From an uncultured SAR86 cluster bacterium (lineage in GTDB: Bacteria > Pseudomonadota > Gammaproteobacteria > Magnimaribacterales > D2472), in contig CACOWI010000002.1 of assembly GCA_902630885.1 (NCBI GenBank), forward strand, positions 62,001-126,000: a DNA stretch of 64,000 bases, given 5' to 3'. Each line of letters starts with the position of its first letter. Within the stretch, counting starts at the first letter, position 1. Shown piece after piece: positions 36,900-47,204 of the stretch. Both the position numbers and the translations under genes were made by a program. The notes beneath the pieces were generated by a model. The model saw only the letters and a program-made list of their open reading frames with translations, ran no database searches and had not been told where the DNA came from.

Positions 36900-37460
36900 T
36901 TATGCCCTAATATAGACTTTTGTCCCTTCTTTTACTATCTCAAAGAGTTCTATAACATCGTTGTTGAACATTCTAATGCATCCATGTGAGGCTTTTTGAC
37001 CGATTAAGCCCTCTTCATGTGTGCCATGTATATAGATATATCTATTGTAAGAATCAACTCCAGGACCTCTATTTATGCCCTCCTCAAGCCCATCTAGCCA
37101 AAGAATTCTGGATGTAACAAAGTCATCATCGGTATTATCTGGATCTTTTTGAATTTTCGCCTTCTTTTGTGTATTAACTCTTGCAGTAAATATTGTATTT
37201 ATTGGAGCATTATGGCCTATTTTTTCTTTTATTTCATGATAACCAAGGGGTGTTTTATATGAGTTTTCTATCTGACCTTCACCGAATTTTGAAGTAGAAA
37301 CAGGGAAACTTTGAATTAGATTATTATCATTCATCAAATAAAGTCTTTGCTCAGATACATCTACTATAATTGAATTACTAAGGGCATCTTTGCTTGATAA
37401 ATCTACAGATACAAAAATGAAATAAAATAAATAAGCTAAGATTTTAAAATTTTTTTCCAT
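36900..37460 (-). CDS. L,D-transpeptidase (YkuD family)
   Basis: Forms 3-3 peptidoglycan cross-links or attaches lipoproteins to the wall. The 186 residues start with a hydrophobic signal or anchor (about 5-20) and then one YkuD domain beginning SIIVDVSEQRLYLM. The catalytic motif SHGCIRM carries the active cysteine, with IHGTHEE before it. No LysM domain. Its start overlaps the end of lnt by 25 bases, so it is the last gene of the miaB-to-lnt operon. Confidence 0.9.
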   Translation of the reverse strand: MEKNFKILAYLFYFIFVSVDLSSKDALSNSIIVDVSEQRLYLMNDNNLIQSFPVSTSKFGEGQIENSYKTPLGYHEIKEKIGHNAPINTIFTARVNTQKKAKIQKDPDNTDDDFVTSRILWLDGLEEGINRGPGVDSYNRYIYIHGTHEEGLIGQKASHGCIRMFNNDVIELFEIVKEGTKVYIRA

Positions 37461-38899
37461 AGAATCTTTAAAAAAGGTATTAAGACAATTATAAACGATA
37501 AAGATATAAAAAATAGATACCCTATTCTGGAGTAGAAAGTCCTTTTTGAAATAAATTTGACATTACCTTCAAGTATTCCAGATTTGCCTTTTTCAATTAA
37601 AGAGACAATAGTCCCATTATTTGTAATAATTGCAGATATTCCATCATTTGTAGATCTAATTGTATATCTATTATTTTCTATAGCTCTGACCCTAGCTATG
37701 CTCAAGTGATGATATGGACCAATGGAATTGCCAAACCACGTATCATTTGAAACGTTAACCATTAAAAGTGAACTTATATTCATTTTTCTAACAGTGTTCG
37801 GGAATGCAACATCAAAACAAATTGGTGTTGAAATCTTAATGTTATTCAATACCCTAATATTGTCTTGATTTCTGTTTCCTTGAGAGACATTAGACATAGG
37901 TAAGTCAAAAAAACCAATAATTCCTCTTAAGCCCTCTATGAATGGAATATACTCGCCAAAAGGAACTAAATGTATCTTTTTATATGATTCATCATATTTT
38001 GGACTATATATTGAATTATATAATTCAGATTCTTCGTATTTCCATGATCCAAGAATAATTTTCTCAGATAATCCAGTACCTTTTAAAAACTCCGTAAACC
38101 TTTTGCTTTTCTGAGCATATGGTAATTCGGCTTCGGGTAATACTATTAGCTGACTTTCATCAGAGGTCTGATTTAAAAGCTCATAAAGATTGTTTTCTAT
38201 TTTTAGGAAATAATTATCTTCGTATTTTAAGAATGGATTTGATGCAGGCTGAATAATTGATACTTGTAAATCATTTGGAATGTCTTCTTTAGGATTATAT
38301 GGAAATAAAGAAATAAGAATGGTTATTATTGATAAATAAGATATTTTTTTGCCGAAGAAGACAACAATGCAAGAGCATACAAAATAAATTAAAAAAGAAG
38401 CTGAAGTTACGCCAAACAATGGATAAATGTTTTGTGTAATCGTGTTTAGAAATATGTTGCCTGGTATAAGCCAAGGAACTCCGTTTAATAAAAAATATCT
38501 GCTAAATTCACTGATAATAAATATCGAAGAAATAAAAGTAACTTTAAAAAAATTACTACTTACTTTAGAAACTTTTAAACTATGTTTAAGTATCAAAAGG
38601 GGAGCTGTAAATACTAAAGTCAGTATGATTGTAAGCAATATGTAAATTATAGAAGATATTGCTATTGTTGTTTCTCCATAATAGTAAACACTTACTATTA
38701 TCCATGACATACCAAAACCCCAATGACCTAATCCCCAGCATAAAACTTTCCAAAAGATTGCGCTATCATTTGATATTAGTAATCGAATAAGATATCCATA
38801 TGATATAAAAATTAAGAATTTAATTGAAAAGGGTGCAAAGGCAAGGATTCCAATTGAACCAAATAAAGTTGGGACAACATAATTTATTATTTTCATCAA
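37436..38899 (-). CDS. lnt: Apolipoprotein N-acyltransferase
   Basis: Adds the third acyl chain to lipoproteins in the inner membrane. The N-terminal 190 residues hold about six hydrophobic segments and the rest is a nitrilase-like domain with the catalytic triad visible: glutamate in VLPEAELPY, lysine in KKIHLVPFGEYIPF, cysteine in TPICFDVAF. A last hydrophobic helix anchors the C-terminus. 487 residues, a little below E. coli (512). Overlaps corC by 4 bases, in the usual order. Confidence 0.94.
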   Translation of the reverse strand: MMKIINYVVPTLFGSIGILAFAPFSIKFLIFISYGYLIRLLISNDSAIFWKVLCWGLGHWGFGMSWIIVSVYYYGETTIAISSIIYILLTIILTLVFTAPLLILKHSLKVSKVSSNFFKVTFISSIFIISEFSRYFLLNGVPWLIPGNIFLNTITQNIYPLFGVTSASFLIYFVCSCIVVFFGKKISYLSIITILISLFPYNPKEDIPNDLQVSIIQPASNPFLKYEDNYFLKIENNLYELLNQTSDESQLIVLPEAELPYAQKSKRFTEFLKGTGLSEKIILGSWKYEESELYNSIYSPKYDESYKKIHLVPFGEYIPFIEGLRGIIGFFDLPMSNVSQGNRNQDNIRVLNNIKISTPICFDVAFPNTVRKMNISSLLMVNVSNDTWFGNSIGPYHHLSIARVRAIENNRYTIRSTNDGISAIITNNGTIVSLIEKGKSGILEGNVKFISKRTFYSRIGYLFFISLSFIIVLIPFLKILWKKILKS

Positions 38900-39750
38900 G
38901 TTATGGAAACAATAAACTTTTTAATTCTTCTATTATCGGTATCAGAAACTTTGATTGAAATGTTTTCTAATTGAATTTTATCTCCAACTTTTGGCAATAC
39001 ACCAAATTCTGAAATAAATAGGCCACCCAAAGTTTCTGCATCAATAGATAGCGGATCTAATTCAAGTTCAAAGAAACTTATAAACTCTTCTATTTCAATT
39101 TTTGCATCTACGTTATATTTATTTGTTGAAACTTCTATGATTTCCTGCTCATCAATGTCATGCTCATCCTCTATCTCACCAACTAATTCTTCCAATATGT
39201 CTTCAATTGTTATAAGCCCACATATTTCTCCATATTCATCAATAACTATGGCCAAATGAGATCTGTCTTGTTTAAATTCTTCAAGCAATGAATCTGCTTT
39301 TTTGGATTCAGGCACAATATTAGGATCTCGTAACATTTCATTTATGTCAAAATCAGAAGATCCTTTGAATAATTTGGGTAGAATATCCTTAGCTAATAAG
39401 ATTCCTGCAACATCATTCCTCTCTTCACCTAAAACGGGGTATCTTGAGTGGCCAGATTCTATAATCCTTCTTATTATTTCATCAGTATTGTCTTTAACTT
39501 GTATTGTTACCATATCAACTTTTGGAATCATGATTTCTTTAACAGTTATATCTCCCAAACGAATTGCTTTACTTGCAATTGATTCTGCTTCCTTATCAAT
39601 AATTTTTTGATCAACAGCATCTTTTAAGAAATCTGTTACTTCAGAAACACTTTGAGTCTTTATGAAAAAAGGATTTCTAAAGTATTTCTTTAATTTTTCT
39701 ATGATGCCCGACGGAGGCTTATTTTCTTCTTGATTAAGTTTCTCGTTCAT
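38896..39750 (-). CDS. corC: HlyC/CorC family CBS-domain protein
   Basis: A 284-residue cytoplasmic protein with a CBS pair (about 65-185; IMIPKVDMVTI and GLITIEDILEELVGE) and a C-terminal transporter-associated CorC_HlyC domain (about 200-284). No membrane domain, so it is the soluble CorC type. In E. coli it is tied to Mg2+/Co2+ efflux; the precise role is unsettled. Shares one base with ybeY and overlaps lnt by 4. Confidence 0.93.
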   Translation of the reverse strand: MNEKLNQEENKPPSGIIEKLKKYFRNPFFIKTQSVSEVTDFLKDAVDQKIIDKEAESIASKAIRLGDITVKEIMIPKVDMVTIQVKDNTDEIIRRIIESGHSRYPVLGEERNDVAGILLAKDILPKLFKGSSDFDINEMLRDPNIVPESKKADSLLEEFKQDRSHLAIVIDEYGEICGLITIEDILEELVGEIEDEHDIDEQEIIEVSTNKYNVDAKIEIEEFISFFELELDPLSIDAETLGGLFISEFGVLPKVGDKIQLENISIKVSDTDNRRIKKFIVSIT

Positions 39751-40196
39751 TAATATGGATTATTGATGTTAATTTTTCTTAGTAATTGTATTTCTTTATT
39801 TTCCATTAATTCGGCCATTTCATCATTTTCATGATCAAACCCTAATATATGATATACGCCATGAATTAACATGTGAATTAAATGATCATCAAATTTTTTA
39901 CCTTGTTCATTAGATTCTTCTTCAACATACTCATAACTAATTGCTATATCTCCTAAATCTCCTGTAATTGATTTTGAAATATCTTCGTTTGCAAATGATA
40001 GAACGTTTGTAGGTAAATCCTTATCTCTATATCTATTATTTAGATGTTGCATTTCTTTGTTATCTAAGATTTTTAAATTAACTGAACAATTAGACAATTT
40101 CTCTTCCTTACAAATTAATGAAAAGACTTCATTAAGTTTTGTTTCAAGTTTAGTTGAAATCGAAAAATTTTTTGATGACGAAATATGAATGCTCAC
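39750..40196 (-). CDS. ybeY: Endoribonuclease YbeY
   Basis: Zinc-dependent RNase for 16S rRNA 3' maturation and ribosome quality control. The 148 residues contain the signature HGVYHILGFDH with three zinc histidines, and the substrate-side arginine in NNRYRDKDLPTNVLSF. Full family length. Lies between ybeZ and corC with no gap. Confidence 0.95.
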   Translation of the reverse strand: MSIHISSSKNFSISTKLETKLNEVFSLICKEEKLSNCSVNLKILDNKEMQHLNNRYRDKDLPTNVLSFANEDISKSITGDLGDIAISYEYVEEESNEQGKKFDDHLIHMLIHGVYHILGFDHENDEMAELMENKEIQLLRKININNPY

Positions 40197-41153
40197 CTAC
40201 AAACCTAACTTATCCTCGAAATATTTATATGCATCAATAATTTTTTTAACTAAAGGATGTCTTATCACGTCTGATGATGAAAAATTAGTGAAGCCAATAC
40301 CATCAGTGTCTTTTAGAATCTCTATTGCATCTGACAATCCAGACTTAATATTTTTTGGTAAATCTATTTGAGTTAGATCACCATTAATTACAAGATAAGA
40401 GCCGAAGCCCATTCTAGTTAATACCATCTTCATTTGTTCTTTAGTTGTATTTTGACTTTCATCAACGATGATAAAAGAATTATTTAGAGTTCTACCCCTC
40501 ATATATGCTAAAGGAGCTATTTCAACAATACCTCTTTCAAGAAGCTTTTCAGTTTTTTCGACTCCAAGCATTTCATATAAAGCATCGTAAAGAGGGCGTA
40601 AGTATGGATCAACCTTTTGTGAAAGATCTCCAGGAAGAAAACCAAGTTTTTCACCAGCTTCTACTGCAGGTCTTATAAGAATAATTCTCTCAACTTTTTC
40701 ATTCAAAAGATAATCAACTGCTGTGGCAACAGCTAAGTATGTTTTTCCTGTTCCTGCAGGACCAATGCCAAAATTTATTTCGTTGTTTAAAATATTTTCA
40801 ATATATTTTTTTTGATTTTTTCCCCTTGGCATTACACTTTTTTTAGGAGTTTTAATCTTAATAACATTATTCATGCTTTTGTCTGACTCCTGAATACACA
40901 AATTAAGTGTTTCACTGTTAATCTCAATTCCTTTACCTGCCGCTTCATATAACTTTTTCAAGGCATCAGCAGACAAATCCACATCTTTCTTGTTTCCTTG
41001 AATTTTAAGATTATTACCGTTTTGAAAAATTTTTACGTTAAAAGTTTTTTCTACGAATTTTAGATTTTCGTTAAGTTCGCCAACAAATCTAACCATAACG
41101 TTTGCGTCGGAAGGTTGAAGTTCTAAGCTAGTTAAAGACGAATCAGTTGACAT
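40197..41153 (-). CDS. ybeZ: PhoH-like ATPase YbeZ
   Basis: ATPase of the PhoH family that works with YbeY on RNA. The 318 residues contain Walker A GPAGTGKTYLA, Walker B IIVDESQN and RPAVEAGEKLGFLPG, with a KH-like N-terminal segment (about 15-75). It abuts ybeY and shares a base with miaB. Confidence 0.94.
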   Translation of the reverse strand: MSTDSSLTSLELQPSDANVMVRFVGELNENLKFVEKTFNVKIFQNGNNLKIQGNKKDVDLSADALKKLYEAAGKGIEINSETLNLCIQESDKSMNNVIKIKTPKKSVMPRGKNQKKYIENILNNEINFGIGPAGTGKTYLAVATAVDYLLNEKVERIILIRPAVEAGEKLGFLPGDLSQKVDPYLRPLYDALYEMLGVEKTEKLLERGIVEIAPLAYMRGRTLNNSFIIVDESQNTTKEQMKMVLTRMGFGSYLVINGDLTQIDLPKNIKSGLSDAIEILKDTDGIGFTNFSSSDVIRHPLVKKIIDAYKYFEDKLGL

Positions 41154-42478
41154 TAATTTTGTAAATTACCTCTTAAACAGTTAGGTAGTGCTTCATTAAT
41201 CTGAATATTAATCAATTGTCCAACTAAATCAATATCATTTGAAGGGAAATTAACTATTCGATTACATATTGTTCTTCCTTGGAGTTGTCCTGGATCTCTT
41301 TTTGACTGTCCGTAAACTAAGCAATTTTGTAATGTGCCAACTTTCTTTCTACTAAATCCAAACGAGAGTTGATTTAGTCTGTCTTGGAGAATATTTAATC
41401 TTTCTTTTTTTTCTTCTTGAGTAACATTATCTTCCATATCTGACGCAGTTGTGTTCGGTCTTGGACTATATATAAAACTAAATGACTCATCGAACCTTAC
41501 CTCATTAATAACATCCATTGTTCCTCTAAAATCATCGTTTGTTTCACCAGGGAAACCAATAATAAAATCTGAAGAAAAGCTCATCTCAGGTCGGACATTA
41601 CGAATTCGTTCAACCAGATTAAGATATTTTTCAACGTTATACCTTCTCCTCATTAGTTTTAATATCCTGTCTGAGCCGCTTTGGACTGGAAGATGAACAT
41701 GACTTACGAGCTCTGGTACCTTGTCATAGATCTCTACAAGATCGTCTTTAAATTCATGTGGATGACTTGTTGTATATCTAATTCTTTCAATATTTTCTAT
41801 TTTTGCAGTTAACTCTATAAGTTTAGCTAGAGAAGACTTTTCGCCTTTATAAGTTCCTTTAAAATTATTTACGTTTTGACCCAATAAGTGGATCTCTCTT
41901 GTGCCTTTTTCTGCAAGAGCAGATATCTCATTCAAGATATCTTCAATTGTTCTTGATACTTCATGACCTCTTGTCTTTGGTACAACACAAAACGAGCAAT
42001 ACTTATTACAACCTTCGATGATGGATACAAATGCAGAAGGTTCTCCTGTTCCGTGAACAGGAATATGATTAAATTTTTCTAATTTTGGAAATGAGATATC
42101 AACCTGATTAATATTTGTATTATTTTTGTTTTCATATAATTCAGGTAATTTATGAAGAGTCTGAGGTCCAAAGACTATATCTACCGCAGGTGCTCTTTTT
42201 ATAATATTTTCACCCTCTTGTGATGCAACACATCCTCCAATTGCTATTTTTAAATCAGGATTTTTGTCTTTAATTTTTCGCCATCTGCCAATCTGGTGAA
42301 ATACCTTTTCTTGAGCTTTTTCTCTAATAGAGCAAGTATTAAGTATCAGAAGATCTGCTTCATCTTCACTTTCAGCTAATTCAAAATTTTCTTTCTCTTC
42401 TAAAAGATCAAACATTTTGGCAGAATCATACTCATTCATCTGACAGCCGTGAGTTTTAATAAATAATTTTTTTGTCAT
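41153..42478 (-). CDS. miaB: tRNA-2-methylthio-N6-dimethylallyladenosine synthase
   Basis: Radical SAM methylthiotransferase that modifies A37 of tRNAs. The 441 residues have the N-terminal UPF0004 domain with cluster cysteines ([26 protein letters not shown]), the radical [11 protein letters not shown], and a C-terminal TRAM domain. Full family length and usual position as first gene of the ybeZ-ybeY-corC-lnt operon. Confidence 0.96.
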   Translation of the reverse strand: MTKKLFIKTHGCQMNEYDSAKMFDLLEEKENFELAESEDEADLLILNTCSIREKAQEKVFHQIGRWRKIKDKNPDLKIAIGGCVASQEGENIIKRAPAVDIVFGPQTLHKLPELYENKNNTNINQVDISFPKLEKFNHIPVHGTGEPSAFVSIIEGCNKYCSFCVVPKTRGHEVSRTIEDILNEISALAEKGTREIHLLGQNVNNFKGTYKGEKSSLAKLIELTAKIENIERIRYTTSHPHEFKDDLVEIYDKVPELVSHVHLPVQSGSDRILKLMRRRYNVEKYLNLVERIRNVRPEMSFSSDFIIGFPGETNDDFRGTMDVINEVRFDESFSFIYSPRPNTTASDMEDNVTQEEKKERLNILQDRLNQLSFGFSRKKVGTLQNCLVYGQSKRDPGQLQGRTICNRIVNFPSNDIDLVGQLINIQINEALPNCLRGNLQN

Positions 42479-42523
42479 ATTTAATTAACTTTCTATAGCT
42501 TTAATTATCAAATATTATTCCCA

Positions 42524-42529
42524 TATAAT
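42524..42529 (+). promoter_or_regulatory. -10 box before the DUF1820 gene
   Basis: A perfect TATAAT ends 8 bases upstream of the ATG at 42538; TTAATT lies 17 bases before the box. No Shine-Dalgarno sequence. Again consistent with a near-leaderless message. Confidence 0.35.
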
Positions 42530-42537
42530 TAAGTATT

Positions 42538-42864
42538 ATGAAAACAAAAAATGTTTACAAGATAATTTTCATTCAACTTGGTGAAATTTATGAAGTTTTT
42601 GCTAAACAAATATACCAAAGTGATATGTACGGTTTTATCGAGGTGGAAGAGTATATCTTCAATAAAGATAAACAGCTAGTAGTTGATCCATCTTCAGAAA
42701 AGCTAAAAAATGAGTTTTCTATGGTTGAAAGGAGTTATATTCCCATTAATTCTATTATCAGGATTGATGAGGTAAATGAGACTGGTGAAGCAAAAATTAA
42801 AGAAAACAAAGGGCAAGTAAGTCCTTTTCCTCTCAATATACAACCATCAAATAAAAAAGAGTAA
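42538..42864 (+). CDS. DUF1820 family protein
   Basis: A 108-residue protein of unknown function, conserved in gammaproteobacteria. The core VYKIIFIQLGEIYEVFAKQI, followed by GFIEVEEYIF and IIRIDEVNE, matches DUF1820. It has no signal or membrane segment. The gene sits between miaB (divergent) and orn (convergent, 1-base gap), so it is its own transcription unit. Confidence 0.88.
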   Translation: MKTKNVYKIIFIQLGEIYEVFAKQIYQSDMYGFIEVEEYIFNKDKQLVVDPSSEKLKNEFSMVERSYIPINSIIRIDEVNETGEAKIKENKGQVSPFPLNIQPSNKKE

Positions 42865-42865
42865 A

Positions 42866-43414
42866 TTATTCAGGCATAAATAACTTTTTATAAAATTTTA
42901 ACTCTTCTACAGATTCTTTGATGTCACCAAGCGCTCTATGAGAGCCTTTTTTTTCATATATTTGAGCTTCGTTCATCCACCTCACAGCCACCTCCTTAAA
43001 AGAGGAAACATCGATATGCCTATAATTGAAATATGCCTCCAGTCTAGGCATATATTTTGATAAAAAACGTCTGTCATGAGAAACAGTATTTCCACACATC
43101 GGCGAAATTTTTTCACCTACGTATTTTGATATAAAATCCAAAGTTTCTATTTCAGCGACTTGTTCAGTTATATTGCTTTTGATAACCTCATCAATAAGTC
43201 CAGATGACCCATGCTGATTTTGATTCCACTCATCCATAGAATCAAGAATTTCTTTAGATTGAGAAATGATCAAATTCGGACCCTCTGCAATGATATTAAG
43301 GTTTGAATCGGTTACAAGAGTGGCTATTTCAATAATTTTTTCTTTATCGGGATCCAATCCAGTCATTTCTAGATCAATCCAGATCAAGTTATCTCTTGAT
43401 TGTGAAGTCTTCAT
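42866..43414 (-). CDS. orn: Oligoribonuclease
   Basis: 3'-5' exonuclease that clears 2-5-nucleotide RNAs, including pGpG from c-di-GMP turnover. The 182 residues show the DEDDh set: WIDLEMTGLDP, then NTVSHDRRFL and HRALGDIKES. Full family length. Divergent from rsgA, as in E. coli and Pseudomonas. Confidence 0.96.
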   Translation of the reverse strand: MKTSQSRDNLIWIDLEMTGLDPDKEKIIEIATLVTDSNLNIIAEGPNLIISQSKEILDSMDEWNQNQHGSSGLIDEVIKSNITEQVAEIETLDFISKYVGEKISPMCGNTVSHDRRFLSKYMPRLEAYFNYRHIDVSSFKEVAVRWMNEAQIYEKKGSHRALGDIKESVEELKFYKKLFMPE

Positions 43415-43455
43415 GTCTTTTTATAATCGCCTCTTTAGTGTATTTTGTTCCTATT

Positions 43456-44316
43456 ATGAAAAAAGTTCAAACTGGGCAGATAATAGAATTTTATTCAAAC
43501 AGCTGTTTAGTTAGAACAAAACTTGGTGAATTTTCATGCTTAGCAATAAAAAACGTTGTTGTTGGTGATATTGTCGAGCTTGAGATTATCCAAGATAGCA
43601 AAAAGCTAAATGGAAAAATTCTTAGTATCAAGAAAAGAAAGACCAAGCTTTATAAATCAGAGGGCAATAAAACGAAGCTATTTGCAGCAAATATAAGTCA
43701 TGTAGGGATTATAGTTACGCCAAAACCCAAAACCTCTTCGGAATTTATAGATAAGTGGATTCTAAAGTCGAAACTTTCAAACATAGCGCCTTTTATTATT
43801 AATAATAAGATTGATATTGAATCTGATCAAAGTTATAAAATTAAACTTGATACCTATAAAAATTTAGATATCAATATTATAAGTTGCTCTGCAAAACATG
43901 ATGAGAATCTAAAAGAACTTATAGATTTTTTAGCACAAAAGTCTGTTCTTTTCGTCGGTAACTCCGGTGCAGGTAAGTCAACACTTTCTTCAAAACTGAT
44001 TGGCAAAGAGCTCAAGACAAGTTCCTTATCTAATGAGCAAGGAGTGCACACGACTTCAATATCCTCTTTATATGAATTACAAAATAATACAAAAATAATA
44101 GATTCACCCGGAATGCGAGATATTGAAATAAAAAATTATTGTAAAGATCAAATTATCCAAGGGTTTGATGAAATTCTCAAAGCGTCTTTAGATTGTAAAT
44201 TTACAAATTGTAACCATATTAACAACAAGGGATGCTGTGTGATTGAAAGTTTGGCTAATGGTCAAATTAGTCAAAGCAGATACAATAACTTCATTAAATT
44301 TAGAGATAATGAGTGA
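43456..44316 (+). CDS. rsgA: Small ribosomal subunit biogenesis GTPase RsgA
   Basis: Checks 30S subunit maturation. The ATG at 43456 (286 residues) is chosen because the longer frame would add residues lacking family similarity and would run into the orn promoter region. An OB fold (about 1-65), a circularly permuted GTPase (NNKID before GNSGAGKST, then DSPGMRDI) and a zinc knuckle (CKFTNCNHINNKGCC) are visible. Shorter than E. coli (350), mainly at the ends. Overlaps ubiE by 8 bases. Confidence 0.92.
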   Translation: MKKVQTGQIIEFYSNSCLVRTKLGEFSCLAIKNVVVGDIVELEIIQDSKKLNGKILSIKKRKTKLYKSEGNKTKLFAANISHVGIIVTPKPKTSSEFIDKWILKSKLSNIAPFIINNKIDIESDQSYKIKLDTYKNLDINIISCSAKHDENLKELIDFLAQKSVLFVGNSGAGKSTLSSKLIGKELKTSSLSNEQGVHTTSISSLYELQNNTKIIDSPGMRDIEIKNYCKDQIIQGFDEILKASLDCKFTNCNHINNKGCCVIESLANGQISQSRYNNFIKFRDNE

Positions 44317-45058
44317 CATAAACAAAAAAACACATTTTGGCTATCAAGAAGTTAACAAAATTGATAAGAGTAAGTATGTCGGAGAGGTTTTTACCTCAGT
44401 TGCTAAAAATTACGACATAATGAATGACGCAATGTCTCTTGGCATGCATAGATTATGGAAGAAAATCCTGGTTGAGCTAGCTGCTATTGGTGAAAAAGAT
44501 ACCATTTTGGATATAGCAAGTGGTACTGGGGATATTTCTAAATTGATATCAAAAGAATATCCAAAAACAAAAATTTTTATGAGTGATATTAATTATGAGA
44601 TGCTAAATGAGGGCAGAAATAGAGCTATTGATGAAAGCTTTGATTCAAATTGTTCTTTTTGCCAACTTAGTGGTGAAAGTTTGCCTTTTAAAGACTCTAC
44701 ATTTGATCTTATAACGGTTGGTTTTGGTTTAAGAAACTTCACGGACAAAGAAAAGGGTCTATCTGAAATGAAAAGATGTTTATCAAAAAATGGTAGGCTT
44801 TTGGTTTTAGAATTTTCAAAACCAGTTAATCCTTTGTTTTCAAGGTTATATGATTGGTATTCTTTTAATATTCTTCCTAAGCTTGGATCGATTCTTGCTA
44901 ATGATTCTGAAAGCTACAAATATCTTGCTGAATCGATAAGAATGCATCCTGATCAAGAATCCCTAAAAAAAATGATCATAAAAAATGGTTTTAAAGAATG
45001 TAAGTTTTTCAATATTTTAAATGGGGTTGTAGCTATACATATTGCTTACAATGATTGA
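44309..45058 (+). CDS. ubiE: Ubiquinone/menaquinone biosynthesis C-methyltransferase
   Basis: SAM-dependent methylation of the quinone ring. The start at 44309 gives 249 residues beginning MSDINKKTHFGYQEV, the family's usual N-terminus; the longer frame lies inside rsgA. KYVGEVFTSVAKNYDIMND, the SAM motif DIASGTGD and GFGLRNFTD identify UbiE. Overlaps rsgA and ubiJ by 8 bases each. Confidence 0.96.
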   Translation: MSDINKKTHFGYQEVNKIDKSKYVGEVFTSVAKNYDIMNDAMSLGMHRLWKKILVELAAIGEKDTILDIASGTGDISKLISKEYPKTKIFMSDINYEMLNEGRNRAIDESFDSNCSFCQLSGESLPFKDSTFDLITVGFGLRNFTDKEKGLSEMKRCLSKNGRLLVLEFSKPVNPLFSRLYDWYSFNILPKLGSILANDSESYKYLAESIRMHPDQESLKKMIIKNGFKECKFFNILNGVVAIHIAYND

Positions 45059-45548
45059 TGTAAATAAATTGCTTATAAAACTTCTTGCAGATCTTGAGGA
45101 GTCGTCTCCTAATTTTAGAAAATCTGTTAAAGAAATTTCACCACTAGAATTTTGTATAAACATAAAAGGACATAAAAATATCTATATTAAAATTGATGAT
45201 AAAAATTCTGAAATGTCTTTTTTAAGAAATAATCCTCAATTTGAAATTAGAGGATCTTTAATTGAATTATTAAATACACTAGTATCCAAAAAATTGAATA
45301 AAAATCTAGTTTTTGGAAACTCAGAGCTGGCTATTGTTTTTGTAAATATCATTCTTAAATCAAATATTGATATTATTTATTTGATTGATAAATACTTTGG
45401 AAATACATCAGCTGTTTTTGCATATGGTATTTTGAAACTTTTTAAATCTGCTGATGATGATTCAGATGTGGAATATGAAAATATCCGCAGGCGGCTAAGA
45501 GAAATTTCTATTAAACTTGATAGGTTAGAAGCCATTAAAGGAATATGA
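45051..45548 (+). CDS. ubiJ: Ubiquinone biosynthesis accessory factor UbiJ
   Basis: SCP2-domain lipid-binding scaffold of the soluble Ubi complex. The 165-residue protein is weakly conserved but has the SCP2-like beginning (about 10-105) and a C-terminal coiled coil (ENIRRRLREISIKLDRLE). Its location between ubiE and ubiB, with 8- and 4-base overlaps, makes the assignment firm. The ATG at 45051 is preferred over an upstream TTG. Confidence 0.88.
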   Translation: MIDVNKLLIKLLADLEESSPNFRKSVKEISPLEFCINIKGHKNIYIKIDDKNSEMSFLRNNPQFEIRGSLIELLNTLVSKKLNKNLVFGNSELAIVFVNIILKSNIDIIYLIDKYFGNTSAVFAYGILKLFKSADDDSDVEYENIRRRLREISIKLDRLEAIKGI

Positions 45549-47026
45549 ATCTTGTTATCGTAATATATGAATTGTTTAGAATGTTATTTTTTGGCATTCA
45601 AAAAGGAATATTCTATAAGCCCAATGGATTAAAGCTAGCTAACTACTTAGAATCACTAGGACCAATATTTACAAAATTCGGTCAACTGTTATCTACAAGA
45701 ACAGATATTCTTGATGCTGAGACTGCAAAGGATTTAGAGAATCTAACTGATAGTTGTAAGCCATTTGATGTTGAGACATTAAAGAAAATTGTCGAGTCTG
45801 AGTTAGGAGATTCTATAGATAATATTTTTGAATCATTTGATGAAAAGCCTTTGGCAGCAGCATCACTGGCACAAGTACACTCTGCAACACTAAGCAATGG
45901 TAGTCATGTTGTAGTAAAAGTCCTTAGGCCAAACATACATAAGAAAGTAAAAAGAAATCTGAGACTACTCAAATCGGCGGCAAAAATATTTTCTTATATC
46001 TATAGTGAAAGTTATAGATTAAAGCCAAATGAGGTCGTGCAAGACTATGAGTCTACGATATTAAAAGAATTGGATTTAAAACTTGAAGCTTCTAACACAA
46101 ATTTAACTAGAAAAAATTTTTTAAACTCAAATGAATTATACATACCAGAGGTTTATTGGGATCTTACAACTTCAAATGTAATGGTCTTAGAAAAAATTGA
46201 TGGCATTCCATGTACTGACATAGAGCAAATTGAAAAATATGGAATAGATAAAAAAATACTTGCTGAAAATGGAGTCATGATATTTCTTAATCAAGTTTTT
46301 AGAGATAACTTCTTTCATGCAGATATGCATCCAGGCAATATATTTGTTTCAAAAAAGAATGTTGAAAATCCTGGATATATTGCAGTTGATTGCGCGATAA
46401 CTGGTTCATTATCAAATGAGGAAAGATATATTTTAGCTAGAATGCTGCAATCTGTTCTTAAACAAAACTATAAAACACTTGCTAATTTATTTATTAGCTC
46501 TGGTTGGGTTAACGCAGATACAAATAATATTGAATTGGAAAATACACTCAGAGCTTGTTGTGAACCCATATTTGAAAAACCATTGTCAGAAATAGAGTTT
46601 GGTAAGTTACTTTTATATCTTTTTCAAAGTACTAGGCAGTATGGTCTATCTCTTCAGACCTCATTAGTCTTGCTTCAAAAAACTTTAATCCATATTGAAG
46701 GCATGGGAAGACAAATATATCCAGAGCTTGATTTCTGGGGTATTGCGGAACCATACCTAGATAATTGGCTTAATGAGCAGTTTAGTCCATTAAAGTTAAA
46801 AGATTATATAATTGAAAACAAAGAAGATATTTTGCTTAAGGCATCAGAGATTCCAGCGATAATTTTTGAAACGCTCGATGAAATTAGAAGTTTTTCTAAT
46901 AATAAAAATGCAGATGCTGTAAAAGTAAATGAATTAGAAATTCAATTATCAAAACAAAAAAACATTAATAGAGTATTCGGTATTGGTATAATTGTGATTA
47001 CAGCTATTATGTTGATAGTTAATTAG
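45545..47026 (+). CDS. ubiB: Ubiquinone biosynthesis protein kinase-like UbiB
   Basis: Atypical kinase/ATPase of the ADCK family needed for ubiquinone synthesis. The 493 residues have the KxGQ motif ([14 protein letters not shown]), the alanine-rich loop [11 protein letters not shown], the ATP lysine in VVVKVLRP, and [11 protein letters not shown]. One hydrophobic segment at the C-terminus anchors it (E. coli has two). Slightly shorter than E. coli (546). Confidence 0.95.
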   Translation: MNLVIVIYELFRMLFFGIQKGIFYKPNGLKLANYLESLGPIFTKFGQLLSTRTDILDAETAKDLENLTDSCKPFDVETLKKIVESELGDSIDNIFESFDEKPLAAASLAQVHSATLSNGSHVVVKVLRPNIHKKVKRNLRLLKSAAKIFSYIYSESYRLKPNEVVQDYESTILKELDLKLEASNTNLTRKNFLNSNELYIPEVYWDLTTSNVMVLEKIDGIPCTDIEQIEKYGIDKKILAENGVMIFLNQVFRDNFFHADMHPGNIFVSKKNVENPGYIAVDCAITGSLSNEERYILARMLQSVLKQNYKTLANLFISSGWVNADTNNIELENTLRACCEPIFEKPLSEIEFGKLLLYLFQSTRQYGLSLQTSLVLLQKTLIHIEGMGRQIYPELDFWGIAEPYLDNWLNEQFSPLKLKDYIIENKEDILLKASEIPAIIFETLDEIRSFSNNKNADAVKVNELEIQLSKQKNINRVFGIGIIVITAIMLIVN

Positions 47027-47029
47027 GAG
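47025..47029 (+). promoter_or_regulatory. Ribosome binding site of tatA
   Basis: AGGAG sits 5 bases before the tatA ATG, directly after the ubiB stop. It is one of the few strong Shine-Dalgarno sequences in the window and fixes the start of this very short gene. Confidence 0.7.
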
Positions 47030-47034
47030 AATTT

Positions 47035-47202
47035 ATGGGTTTTGGCGGAATAAGCATATGGCAATTATTAATTATTTTACTTGTCGTGCTTCTTATATTT
47101 GGTAGTGGAAAACTTAAATCACTTGGTTCAGATTTAGGCTCCAGCATAAAAGGTTTTAAGAAGGCAGTAAAAGACGAAGAATCTGAAGAAAAAGAAGATT
47201 AA
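47035..47202 (+). CDS. tatA: Sec-independent translocase protein TatA
   Basis: Forms the pore-like oligomer of the twin-arginine pathway. This 55-residue frame begins [18 protein letters not shown], with the transmembrane helix, then the [14 protein letters not shown] hinge and amphipathic helix, and a charged tail. All standard TatA features are present; E. coli TatA is 89 residues, so the tail is very short. Confidence 0.93.
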   Translation: MGFGGISIWQLLIILLVVLLIFGSGKLKSLGSDLGSSIKGFKKAVKDEESEEKED

Positions 47203-47204
47203 AA